A model generated the notes under the pieces. It was not told the DNA's origin. It saw nothing but the letters and a program-made list of their open reading frames with translations, and made no database searches. Of a stretch of 64,000 nucleotides of DNA, positions 22,501 to 30,789 are shown in pieces; the stretch's first letter is position 1; the number at the start of each line of letters is the position of its first letter. Where the stretch lies: positions 9,541,303 to 9,605,302 of the forward strand of contig NC_087075.1 of the NCBI RefSeq assembly GCF_026151205.1, written 5' to 3'. This DNA is from Bolinopsis microptera. Taxonomy: Eukaryota; Ctenophora; Tentaculata; Lobata; Bolinopsidae. The position numbers and the translations under genes were made by a program.

Positions 22501-23106
22501 ACAGTTTTTCAAAGAGTCGTGCAACATTTCAAAAGGTAATGCAGTTTTTCAAAGATTAACGCAGTTTTTCAAAGTGTAACGCACATTTTCAAAGAGTTAT
22601 TCAGTTTTTAAGAGTAATATAGATTTTTTAAGAGTTATTTAGTTTTTCAAAGAGTAAGTTTGTTTTAAAAAGATGAATGCAGTTTTTGAAAGAGTAATTC
22701 AGATTTTCAAAGAATAGTTTAGTTTTTAAAGCAGTAATGCAGTTTGTCAAATTGGTATTTACCGTGTACTCATCCTGTAAAGACATATAATTATTATATG
22801 ATTATTATAATGATTATTGGTAATTTCATATAATATGCTTATTATTGGTCGTACTCTCCTGGAGGAACTTTTAAATTCAATGCAATTCAATGATTGGAAT
22901 AATTCGTGTGCATTGTAAGAGTAGAATACAAATTTCTTTAAAATAAAAATATGGAAGATTTTGTTAGTTCAGATACTCTTAAGTTTTTATAAATTATTTC
23001 CTACCGTGATCTCGGTTGGTTGAACCTCACGCTTATTGTAGGGGGTGCCTAAGGTGAACAAGGACACTGTTATGGCCAACAGCTGGAGCGACTTTCTGTG
23101 GACCAT
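9388..23106 (-). CDS. Secreted Ig-follistatin/Kazal-von Willebrand D-C8-like protein, complete
   Basis: Sixteen exons: 23005-23106, 22763-22774, 22170-22259, 21286-21398, 21034-21117, 20299-20360, 18321-18453, 17937-18019, 17613-17693, 11588-11690, 11057-11297, 10653-10752, 10406-10502, 10009-10199, 9766-9816, 9388-9485. They sum to 1641 nt, 546 residues plus stop, with GT-AG sites and every phase matching. Residues 1-22 are a signal peptide; about 69-154 an Ig domain; 155-198 a follistatin-like Cys module running into Kazal (to about 225); 230-410 a VWD domain (GEGHVSKFNGDFFTFKG, GFCGPI); 434-497 a C8-like segment with CFCNILYSYA; the last 50 residues are a polar tail. No membrane segment is seen, so an extracellular matrix or secreted role is inferred. 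VWD domains usually support multimer assembly. The 5.9-kb intron 11691-17612 is full of mobile DNA. The precise orthologue is not recognised. Confidence 0.85.
10653..17693 (-). CDS. Exons 9-12 of gene 2: von Willebrand factor D domain
   Basis: Exon 17613-17693 (CTLSGEGHVSKFNGDFFTFK), 11588-11690 (GGCPYKMVED...MCGDTNQAICLR), 11057-11297 (SVTIYVDRIYGFSI onward) and 10653-10752 (KHDDFAGFCGPIPVD) read as one VWD domain in order. The usual GLCGN-like end is replaced by GFCGP. The first two exons are parted by the 5.9-kb intron holding the MULE, satellite and duplications. Confidence 0.85.
11309..11587. repeat. 41-bp minisatellite filling an intron, with CCAAT and CACGTG in most units
   Basis: About seven units of TACTTATCACGTGGAACAAA followed by CCAACCAATCAGAGCCCAG occupy nearly all of intron 11298-11587. 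The last partial unit runs into the splice donor of exon 11588-11690. The 16-bp core ACCAATCAGAGCCCAG also occurs at 23819-23834, upstream of the gene start. Confidence 0.9.
12350..13131. repeat. 391-bp exact tandem duplication inside the MULE
   Basis: 12350-12740 and 12741-13131 look identical base for base. The unit carries a CGACATCTG motif like those in the element ends. It is either a very recent duplication or an assembly artefact. Confidence 0.9.
13204..14130 (-). CDS. MULE transposase, 308 aa, probably lacking an N-terminal zinc-finger region
   Basis: A DDE transposase of the MULE family cuts and joins element ends. The open frame holds DGTFK at residues 125-129, MDYELA at 188-193, GCNFHY at 209-214 and YYENTWIG at 277-284, the usual order. 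A TAG lies four codons before the first Met, so any DNA-binding FLYWCH or other N-terminal finger would need an upstream exon, which I did not find. The frame is intact, yet the protein is short for the family. A cross-frame open reading on the other strand (13345-13986) is a shadow. Confidence 0.85.
   Translation of the reverse strand: MEITYRNPQWQPNLKRKASGGDQPTKYLVSEAIGGLGYESRAKLGCQLSSLNRMVQRSRKAANRHPSNPRDLETLSIPANYILSTDNEPMMLWDSGWDERTRRSFLWGTPKNADHMVDAEHWVVDGTFKSAPNLFHQLFTVHGLFPDGWHLPLFYGLLPGKTTTLYRNLFEEIDTWASGGYQPQSILMDYELAIHNAVASVWPSTTRRGCNFHYKKALLKHVKQTNIWEEYLTPNSPVRDFFAMTGAIAYVPETDVPRIWRHLKPLLPIDMAEFASYYENTWIGTSDDYDNYSNPMDFLKAIGNLTML
14440..14986 (+). repeat. Segmental copy 1 (right part; left part is 12023-12087)
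   Basis: With the MULE removed, 12023-12087 plus 14440-14986 aligns to 16663-17632. It ends with TAATCAACCTTTGAAAGTGA, which in copy 3 is the 3' edge and donor of the VWD exon 17613-17693, so a piece of the exon was copied. Confidence 0.85.
15188..15607 (-). repeat. Segmental copy 2, inverted, forming a palindrome with copy 1
   Basis: From TTACACAACGGTTTTAATTT to GATATTCTGCAGGG this is the reverse complement of about 14539-14940 with moderate divergence. The spacer is about 250 bp. A 24-bp direct repeat GATAATAAATTAGAGATAAT(GATA) flanks it at 15157-15180 and 15611-15634. A further bit of the inverted copy (AATCAAGAGGCTTACATATG) is stranded inside the satellite at about 15923. Confidence 0.85.
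15826..16545. repeat. 20-bp satellite, about 35 units
   Basis: Unit TATCATAGTTTCTCCTATTA repeats almost without change, with a T/C variant (TATATCAT or TATACCAT) scattered along it. It is interrupted near 15921-15949 by a fragment of the inverted segmental copy. Intronic in gene 2. Confidence 0.97.
16663..17632 (+). repeat. Segmental copy 3, reaching into the VWD exon of gene 2
   Basis: Homologous to copy 1 in the same orientation. It carries two insertions absent from copy 1: about 16830-17165 (with inverted AATAATACCT ends and several hairpins) and about 17341-17415. It holds the MULE-free version of the insertion site. Confidence 0.8.
17937..18453 (-). CDS. Exons 7-8 of gene 2: follistatin-like EGF plus Kazal domain
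   Basis: Exon 18321-18453 gives DPCEGVECGFREQC, CTCDFPCGETYEPVCSDGIT. Exon 17937-18019 gives SMCHLERSECRKG and GACAD. This is the FOLN-Kazal layout of follistatin and agrin relatives. The reactive-loop region before YEPVCSDG is present, but whether it inhibits a protease cannot be told. Confidence 0.9.
19213..19930. repeat. 42-bp minisatellite, about 17 units
   Basis: Unit GTGGAGCGTAGAGAAGGGGA then TCATATCAACTTAGCAGAGATT. The A/T variant (ATCATATC or ATCTTATC) alternates irregularly. As 42 is a multiple of three, open frames run through it (19475-19780), but nothing supports translation. Intronic in gene 2. Confidence 0.95.
20299..21398 (-). CDS. Exons 4-6 of gene 2: Ig-like domain
   Basis: Exon 21286-21398 has AILSCKISGEPP (B-strand Cys). 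Exon 21034-21117 has VIYRLDNLQGKHEGVYK and 20299-20360 continues CQGESINGQ, supplying the G-x-Y-x-C F strand across the splice. The phases (0, 2, 2, 1) only work when all three are joined, which supports each short exon. Confidence 0.8.
21955..22746. repeat. Degenerate AT-rich short repeats in introns 2-3 of gene 2
   Basis: About 21961-22130 holds AAGTTTGTAAGTTTATAAG-like units. About 22487-22746 holds roughly a dozen diverged 20-21-bp units on GCAGTTTTTCAAAGAGTAA. Exon 22170-22259 lies between the two blocks. Confidence 0.7.
22170..22259 (-). CDS. Exon 3 of gene 2: linker before the Ig domain
   Basis: 90 nt, phase 0-0, acidic linker DEIGPDNIEMGPQLEFIGEL. No domain is recognised. Acceptor TTCGCAG and donor GTGAGT are good. 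Confidence 0.7.
22763..22774 (-). CDS. Candidate 12-nt microexon (DEYT) of gene 2
   Basis: CTTTACAG acceptor, GATGAGTACACG, then GTAAAT donor. Length is a multiple of three in phase 0, so the gene stays in frame with or without it. Alternative use is possible. The following exon also begins with Asp-Glu. Confidence 0.5.
23005..23106 (-). CDS. Exon 1 of gene 2: signal peptide
   Basis: ATG at 23106 begins MVHRKSLQLLAITVSLFTLG, a basic n-region and hydrophobic core. The 34-codon exon ends in phase 0 at a GTAGG donor. It is followed by a possible 12-nt microexon. Confidence 0.8.
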
Positions 23107-23779
23107 CCCTAGCTGACATGATGTTTGTTAGTTTTTAATAATGTTATAGTTTATAATGTGTTATTTGAAATTTGCGAGTTTTATAAATGTAGAAACATGA
23201 TTGTTTTGAGATTGATCGCTACAGCTGAAGTAATGATTAAAGTAAATATTGAAAATAATATTCGTGGATTAACTTCTAAGACAAGATATTTGGGGCTAAT
23301 CCACTTTGCGAGGATACAAACTTGTAAAAAGTAATACCAAGCGATGCAACCAAAAAATTAGTATAATCAATAAAGCTGAATATAGCCAAAATATTCTGAT
23401 CCTCTTTGCGTTAAAGAGTGCATGTGTTCAGAAATCACAGAACTTAAAATTGACCCAAACATCGGTGCAACCCGTGAAACAAGTGCGGTAAAAACCCCAT
23501 CAACCAATAACGGTGAGATCAAAACTGGCGAATTTTAGCCTAATTTCATTATTACTGCTGCTCGGTTATAAGATCACGTCTTATCTTTATCTAATTAGCT
23601 TCCAATACCATTCACTGGGACAATGTTTGTACCATTTGCCATTCACGGGGTAAATTTATCATTCGAGGGGTTCTAATTTGTACTTATTGGTTTACCACAT
23701 ACGACAAATTCCATATACACATACGAAAAATTCCTTCTAGAATACCAGAAAGTGATAAGAAATTATAAATCTGGATACT

Positions 23780-23850
23780 AACACGTGACAGCTATAAACC
23801 AATAAACTTCAACAATGAACCAATCAGAGCCCAGAATCACCACCACGTGT
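23780..23850 (-). promoter_or_regulatory. Candidate promoter-proximal motifs of gene 2
   Basis: About 670-740 bp upstream of the start codon lie two CACGTG boxes (23782-23787, 23844-23849) and a CCAATCAGAGCCCAG box (23820-23834). The same combination makes up the 41-bp intronic units at 11309-11587. Function is inferred from motif type only. Confidence 0.35.
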
Positions 23851-23859
23851 TAACACAGT

Positions 23860-25310
23860 ACACAGCACACCTCTCGCACCACACAAAATGTAACACTACA
23901 ACACTTGAACTGCAGGTTCGGTAAGATAAGTCCTCCAAAATGACTGATACTTACAAACGTGAGGGACGGGAATTATCATCTCTCAGAGCTGCAAGAAAAC
24001 ATCTGCTCAGCTATATTTACTAGCAGTAATGCCACCTCATCCTGTGAAACCACCCATCGCGTTGTCTGCAGTGGTAACGACGTCACGTAATTTTAAGTAG
24101 GTAACTTTGAAGGAGATCGTGTGGCCGTCGCTACCACCCAAGGTTCCATTAAGCCACCATGGACAGCTATCGTCAATTAGGAAATCCAACCTATTTGCAG
24201 GTCATTTTCCTGTTTCCAGGTACCAGGGCACCCCTAGATTTCAGACTTTTGATATGTTGTCTGGGAATAAGGCTACTATGCGGTTGATACAGTGCAACAG
24301 TGATACTGATGGTCGATTAGAAACCGAATGATGTTGTAGATCATTTTGCAGATAACTGGATTACTTTGCAAACCTCATGAACAATCTCCTGCTGAAATGA
24401 ACTTAAGAGGAACCTAAATAAGATTCCCAGTTTCTACTTTGGAGGTTTGTAAAAGAAAAACTTAAGTAGGGCAAAAATTGTTTCAGGTCGTAAGCCTCCC
24501 CTGAGTCCGACTGATGGGATTGGTCTGTTGTTTATAACATTACCCGTTGTAGCTAACTATATGGCAAAAGTGCAATATAATGAACCAGTCAATTTGTTTT
24601 TAATTTTACGCGACGTAAAAAGTCATACGCTTGGCCGTTGGGTTTTATAACATAAAAGTGCTCGGAAAAGACAAAAGTATTGTCGGGAAATATGATGATT
24701 GATCAGTCGAGTGAATGGTAATTCAGAACGAAATAATAGTCACTTGTCAAATTATCATATCATCAACATTTATTTCATTTTCGGTAAAGATATTAAATGC
24801 AAGTTATTTAGATAGATATGATCCTGCTGAGACAAATAAATTGAAATCAGATCGCCCTTAGCACCCCTCTCCCTGTATATTGCCGAAGGTTACATCTTCA
24901 CATAATAAAAATTAATCAACATAGCAATGCTAATACTGATGAAATCGATATTACCTAGACTCATATATAATTATGCAAATATTTTACATCGATTCTTTGT
25001 TATGTTGTCTGTTAATTGTTCATAAATTTGTAACGAAAATAATATAGGAACTGAAAATTAAAGCTTTTAAAAAAAGGAATTATTGCCTATTTTATTCAAA
25101 TAAACTGTCATAGAGCATAACCAAGGAATTCTAAATAATTCTAAGGTTTATTTCCTGAGATGGCGAAAGAGTCAAATGTTTTACTTGTATGGTGAGACTA
25201 TAAAGGGTGAGCCGTTTTGTTTGTCTACCAGTCTACCGCTTACTTGGTGACAAATGATAGTTTTACTGGCGCTGAGTTGCTGAATGTATCGTTTTGTTTG
25301 AGGTATTCCG
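23860..25310. other. Upstream intergenic sequence, no gene seen
   Basis: AT-rich, with short unrelated open frames only. I see no domain and no clear repeat. Confidence 0.5.
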
Positions 25311-25311
25311 G

Positions 25312-25785
25312 AATGTTACTGTAGATGAGTAGATCCCACTGTAGATTCTGTTCGAGATATTCTACAATGTTACTGTAGACCCCACTGTAGGTTCTATTCG
25401 AGATATTCTACATGTTACTGTAGACCCCACTGTAGTTTCTGTTTGAGATATTCTACAATGTTACTGTAGACCCCACTGTAGTTTCTGTTTGAGATATTCT
25501 ACAATGTTACTGTAGATCCCACTGTAGATTCTGTTTGAGATATTCTACAATGTTACTGTAGACCCCACTGTAGATTCTGTTTGAGATATTCTACAATGTT
25601 ACTGTAGACCCCACTGTAGATTCTGTTCGAGATATTCTACAATGTTACTGTAGACCCCACTGTAGATTCTGTTTGAGATATTCGACAATGTTACTGTAGA
25701 CCCCACTGTAGGTTCTATTCGAGATATTCTACAATGTTACTGTAGAGTGTAGATCCCACTGTAGATTCTGTTTGGGATATTTTAC
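25312..25785. repeat. 46-bp minisatellite, about 10 units
   Basis: Units read GAGATATTCTACAATGTTAC then TGTAGACCCCACTGTAGATTCTGTTT, with ACCCC/ATCCC and GATT/GGTT variants. The foldback element at 25786 is inserted in the last unit. Confidence 0.93.
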
Positions 25786-26606
25786 GGTTCTTTTGCGATA
25801 GTCAAAACGCGACAACTAGCGCTGGATGGCGACAACTAGCGCTATCCAGCGCTAGTTGTCGCCATCCAGCGCTAGTTGTCGCTATCCAGCGCTTGATAAC
25901 GCTGGCCAGCGCAAATTATATATGTTCGATAATTGTCGCTATCCAGCGCTAGTTGTCGCCATCCAGCGCTAGTTGTCGCCATCCAGCGCTAGTTGTCGCT
26001 ATCCAGCGCTAGTTGTCGCTGGCTATGCGACACTGTCGCACGACAGCTAGCGCTAGCTAGCGCTGGATAGCGACAACTAGCGCTGGCTAGCGCTGGCCAG
26101 CGCTGGCTAGCGCTGGATAGCGACAACTAGCGCTGGCTAGCGCTGGCCAGCGCTAGCTGACGAGTAATAGCGCAAAAATTTTGCGCTGGATATCGATGGC
26201 CAGCGCTGGCCAGCGCTGGCTATCGCTTAGCGCTGGCCAGCGCTGGCCAGCGCTAGTTGTCGCTATCCAGCGCTAGTTGTCGCTATCCAGCGCTAGTTAT
26301 CGAACTGTTTTCTGCGATGGCCAGTTGCGCTGGCCATCGCAAACTATCGCGTGCGACAGTGTCGCATAGCCAGCGACAACTAGCGCTGGATAGCGACAAC
26401 TAGCGCTGGATGGCGACAACTAGCGCTGGATGGCGACAACTAGCGCTGGATAGCGACAATTATCGAACATATATATTTTGCGCTGGCCAGCGTTATCCAG
26501 CGCTGGATAGCGACAACTAGCGCTGGATGGCGACAACTAGCGCTGGATAGCGCTAGTTGTCGCCATCCAGCGCTAGTTGTCGCGTTTTGACTATCGCAAA
26601 AGAACC
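25786..26606. mobile_element. Foldback DNA element, 821 bp, made of AGCGCT-rich units
   Basis: Flanked by perfect 8-bp duplications TATTTTAC (25778-25785, 26607-26614). Ends GGTTCTTTTGCGATAGTCAA are inverted, and the terminal repeats run about 250 bp each (to about 26040 and from about 26352) with few differences. Inside are dozens of TAGCGCTGGATAGCGACAAC units in both orientations. There is no coding capacity. The 8-bp duplication fits hAT, P or Merlin types; the GG start argues against typical hAT. Confidence 0.9.
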
Positions 26607-26614
26607 TATTTTAC

Positions 26615-28665
26615 TTCACATCACATTCAATATTTGATTGACGTAAATCACAATTCATGGAATAGAGATGGTCTCGGTCATTAGTCAACGTTATCTCAAA
26701 ATAAATATTTCATCACATTGGAAGTGCAACTTTTCGATCCGAGAAAAAGTTCCATTTCTAAGATACAATGTAACTGCAAAGTGCGGAAGTAATTAAAATC
26801 AGATTTAGCTAAAGAATAAAACAGAATGCAAGGAATGTGCGGGTCTGCAAAAGCAGGGAAATTATGCAGATTATATTAAACCTGGAGCCTGGAAGATGAA
26901 GTCACAAGCGAAGTTACTGTGAGTGTGAGACACTATTGATGTTAATCCTATCTACTTTCTGGATGAAACTTTTTACTCGCTATACCGGAAAATCGAGCAT
27001 ACTTCACTGTTGTCAGAGGAGACCAATTGGGAACTTGTTAAATATTGATTGGAAAATTGAAAGATACAGTTCTTTAAATTCATCACTGTCGTCCAAAGAC
27101 AAAATGGTAGCCGATTCGCAGGAGGCAAAATCAATCAACGTTAACTGTAGCTGAAAGATTTCACCGTAGAAACCTTTTCTAATTTATAATGCAAGGGCTA
27201 TTTTGATAAAAAATTATAATTGATTTTTGTCGGAAAAAAGTTACCGGACCATTCCCGCCACAATTAATTAGCATTACAAAGAGAAAAAACGTAAAATAAG
27301 GGAAGCTACGAGTGAAGAGGCTGCAAAAACGTGAAAAAATTACAAAAAGTTAAAAGTTCGTGGTGGGAAATAGGGCTCTAGTTTGATTTGCGGATGGAAC
27401 TAAGTCTGCAGGATACGGGAAGATTGCAAAAATTTTAAAATTTGCGGAGGGAAGCGGAGCTACAGGATACCGCAAGTTTGCAAGAAATCTGCGGTTTGTG
27501 GAGTCAAATAGTCCCAAAATCACAGTAATTTTCCCAGGCGATCTCCAAATCTGTCATGCAGAATTGTTTGGCAAATTTCCCGACAACTATTTGTAATTGT
27601 TGATTTGTATATTATCTTAATTTTAAGTCGCAGTCGCATGAAATATTTTCTGCAGATTAAGAGGACTGTCAACTACAGAGCACACCCTGGACATGAACCT
27701 TTCAGGAGGGGGACGTTAATTTCATCCCCACATATTTAGTGTACCACTTTTCCATTAAAGTTTATTTGAATTTTGAAATTTAAAGTGAAGGCCGAAGGGG
27801 TTGTGTTATGTTTAGGACGAAGATGAGGTCCAGAGATAGAATAAGGGTTAATATTGGATGATGGTGAACTTTAAAAATAGAAGAAAACATGAAGGGACAG
27901 GGGACTTAATTTTCTTTTTTTTAAACGTCGTAACGCATAACCGGAGCTTTTCAAACTGTATTCTGAATTCAAACTCCTAACTTCATTTCCCTTATCAGGA
28001 TACACAATATAGCAACTATACTAGCTTCACAATATTAAATATCAATCAAATCTAGTCTTAGAAAAGTAGATCCCCGATATTTCAAGCTTTCTAACTATTA
28101 ATTTCATGAAGTTTATCTGCTATAAAATAACTTACTTACATCACATTAAACGTGTTAATCGTATTTGCATATTTTCTGAGCATTCTACGAGTACGTCTTG
28201 TTAGTGTTTCTGTTCGTAATGTTGGGTTAGTGGTTTGCTTCTATTCGTGTCCGCGTGCTAGCCTTCCTACTTTTATTCAAACTGATTCCGTTAGATTCTG
28301 ATTGGTTTTTTTTGAGGGCCATGCAAATTCTTGACGCTTCGACCTACGTACAGTAATGTACAAATTTCTAGTAACTGTTTGACGGGGGTCGGAGAGGGTT
28401 CAATTTGGCATTTGACGGAGAGGTATTTGTGATATTCCATCATTTAATATTATTTGTATTATTATACTTGAAGCTCTCAATCTAACCTTCCATTCTGCAT
28501 GTACAAACACAGCCACACAAAGAAACACACTCACACAAACCAGGTTACACAGCCTTGTGGTAAATTCTTCCCACAACTGAAGTGGCATTTGATATAGTAA
28601 TAAACCACGAAATTCTGAAATGTTTAACAACTGGCGCCATCACTGAGTTAACTGTCTCGTTCAGT
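26615..28665. other. Intergenic, no gene seen
   Basis: AT-rich with scattered short frames. Nothing recognisable on either strand. Confidence 0.5.
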
Positions 28666-28669
28666 GTCT

Positions 28670-28785
28670 TCCTTATAAGACCCTCATAAGTCATAAGACC
28701 CTTATAAGACCCTTATAAGACCCTTATAAGACCCTTACAAGACCCTTATAAGACCTTTATAAGACCCTTACAAGACACTTGCTGT
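28670..28785. repeat. 12-bp minisatellite (CTTATAAGACCC)
   Basis: About nine units of CTTATAAGACCC or CTTACAAGACCC in tandem. Confidence 0.85.
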
Positions 28786-30789
28786 TACCTTCTTTGTATA
28801 TACGGCCCATTTTTTATATTTTATTGTGGCTACGGCTAAATCTACACACGGCGCCCTGTCATCATTCACATAACTTGTAACATGCTAGTGGGTGTATCCG
28901 TTAATTGCGTTGCAAACCGCTACAAAGTCTATCAGTCCGCCTTTAGTAACTAGTGGTGAGCACTGAGCACTGCTCTAACATTTCACAAGTAAATTATGCA
29001 AAAAACCACACAATCACACAATTTACAGTAAAGAATTCCATAAGATATTTTTAGAAGTGATCTGATACCTTTAACTTGGAATTTAAATCTACCAGTCTAA
29101 TTGGGCTATTTTGAGAAAAGTGCTCGACGTAATCTTCTCAAGGGCATTAGGCTCAGCACCTCTATTAATAGGCACGTAGTATGAGACCAGAAATAAAAAG
29201 TACGAAACAGCTGCCATACCCACTAATGTTCTGGGGTGACACTTCCGGAGATATCAAAAGCGGCCCTCTTCAGTCTACCACATTTGCCATCTTCCTCTCA
29301 TTGGATCTAAAATCAAATTTCGACTAGTAAAGTGATAGTCTCACATCAGGAAGAAAAGGTGGAATAGGAGGTAAAGAGGCGGATTACGGTGGATCATGGG
29401 ACTTATTCGATTTTAAAAGGGGTTAATAGGTTTAATGTGCAGAATAGATTGAGAGTTGATTGAATCAAGTGGGGAGTAGAGATATGCTGGAGACAAAATG
29501 TACTGTAAAACTTGTATTCATTGGGTTGTAAAGTGGGGATGGTAAATTATTCAGCTTGTCTGGAAGGGTGATGGATGTGGGGAGCTTGTGTGATAGTTTG
29601 ATAGATTGAGGTGGTGTGAGGTACAAATTTTAACCTATAACTTAGAGAATTGTGATGAAGGTCGGGAGAGCTTAATGCTTTAATTTCTGTATGTCGAGGA
29701 ATCTAGAGAGGAATAATGGAAGTTTCTAATTTAAACTACTGGATTAATTTCAATCCAAACAAATGCATATACTCTAGTAGCAGGGAATAGTTGAGTGTGC
29801 ACTTCGATGTATACGATTTCTGACAACACAGGGTTGTTTGTTAGATCATTCTTAACCAAAATCGTTTAGGTACGCAATTTGTGTCGCTAGACATAACCCT
29901 ACAGGGCAAATTTTCTAAATTACCCTCAGTCGCGTATACGGGATTTTTGTATTTCAGCTCCTGAAGGTCATAGAGACTTCAAATTTAGCTTAAAATTACC
30001 GCAATGGCCATATTTATATACAAGTTATGAAGCAACATAAGGTCTCCAGTGCTAAGTTTTATAGATATTGACAAAAAAACTGTTTTTTTGCTCAGCGACC
30101 CAAAAATGGGACTGAATTATGATAACTTGAGCTAGGAAAATCGTAGAGACTTGAATTTTAGCTTAAAATGAGCGCAAACATCACATTTATATACAACTTA
30201 TAAAGCAATATAAGCCCTTTAATGCTTATTTGTTAAGATATTGACAAAAATCGGTCATTTTGGCTACACGCGAGAGGAAAAATACCAAATTGGGCAAAAA
30301 CTTTGGTCTTTTATTGACCAGTTTTGTGCTCAAGTTATTAAAATGTGCTTTGATGTTGTAGATCGGGTGTTTTCTTCCAATATGGGTTTCGGTATAAATC
30401 TGGAAGCACCCGGTTCATGGGTGATAGGGGTTAAAAACCCTAAAATGTCAGGCGATGGGCGAGACAATTGTCTGAATTTGGTTATAAAAACACTTGCACT
30501 CTTTGCTAGGGTTTGCTTTTTTCTGCTACATCGATCCGATTTCTAACTACTAATCATCCCCCTCTACATCATTCTCTTTTAGATACATGATTTCTATTAG
30601 TTCTTAAAGGTACATCCGGCATGATGTAAAGTCTATATCAAAGCATTTTAATGTGGTCTTAACAAGTTGCAAGATATTCAAATTCACTAATATAAAACAA
30701 AGATTGTAGGTTATCCTTCTTTTACATAATATTGAGTAATTGTGGGCTTTTTGAGGGGGAGGCTATAAAATGGCCGAATATAACTTTAA

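Noticed and set aside
30241-30546. 101-aa frame in a transposon arm, mirrored at 35126-35329
   Set aside because: It occurs only because the arms are inverted copies; no domain is recognisable.
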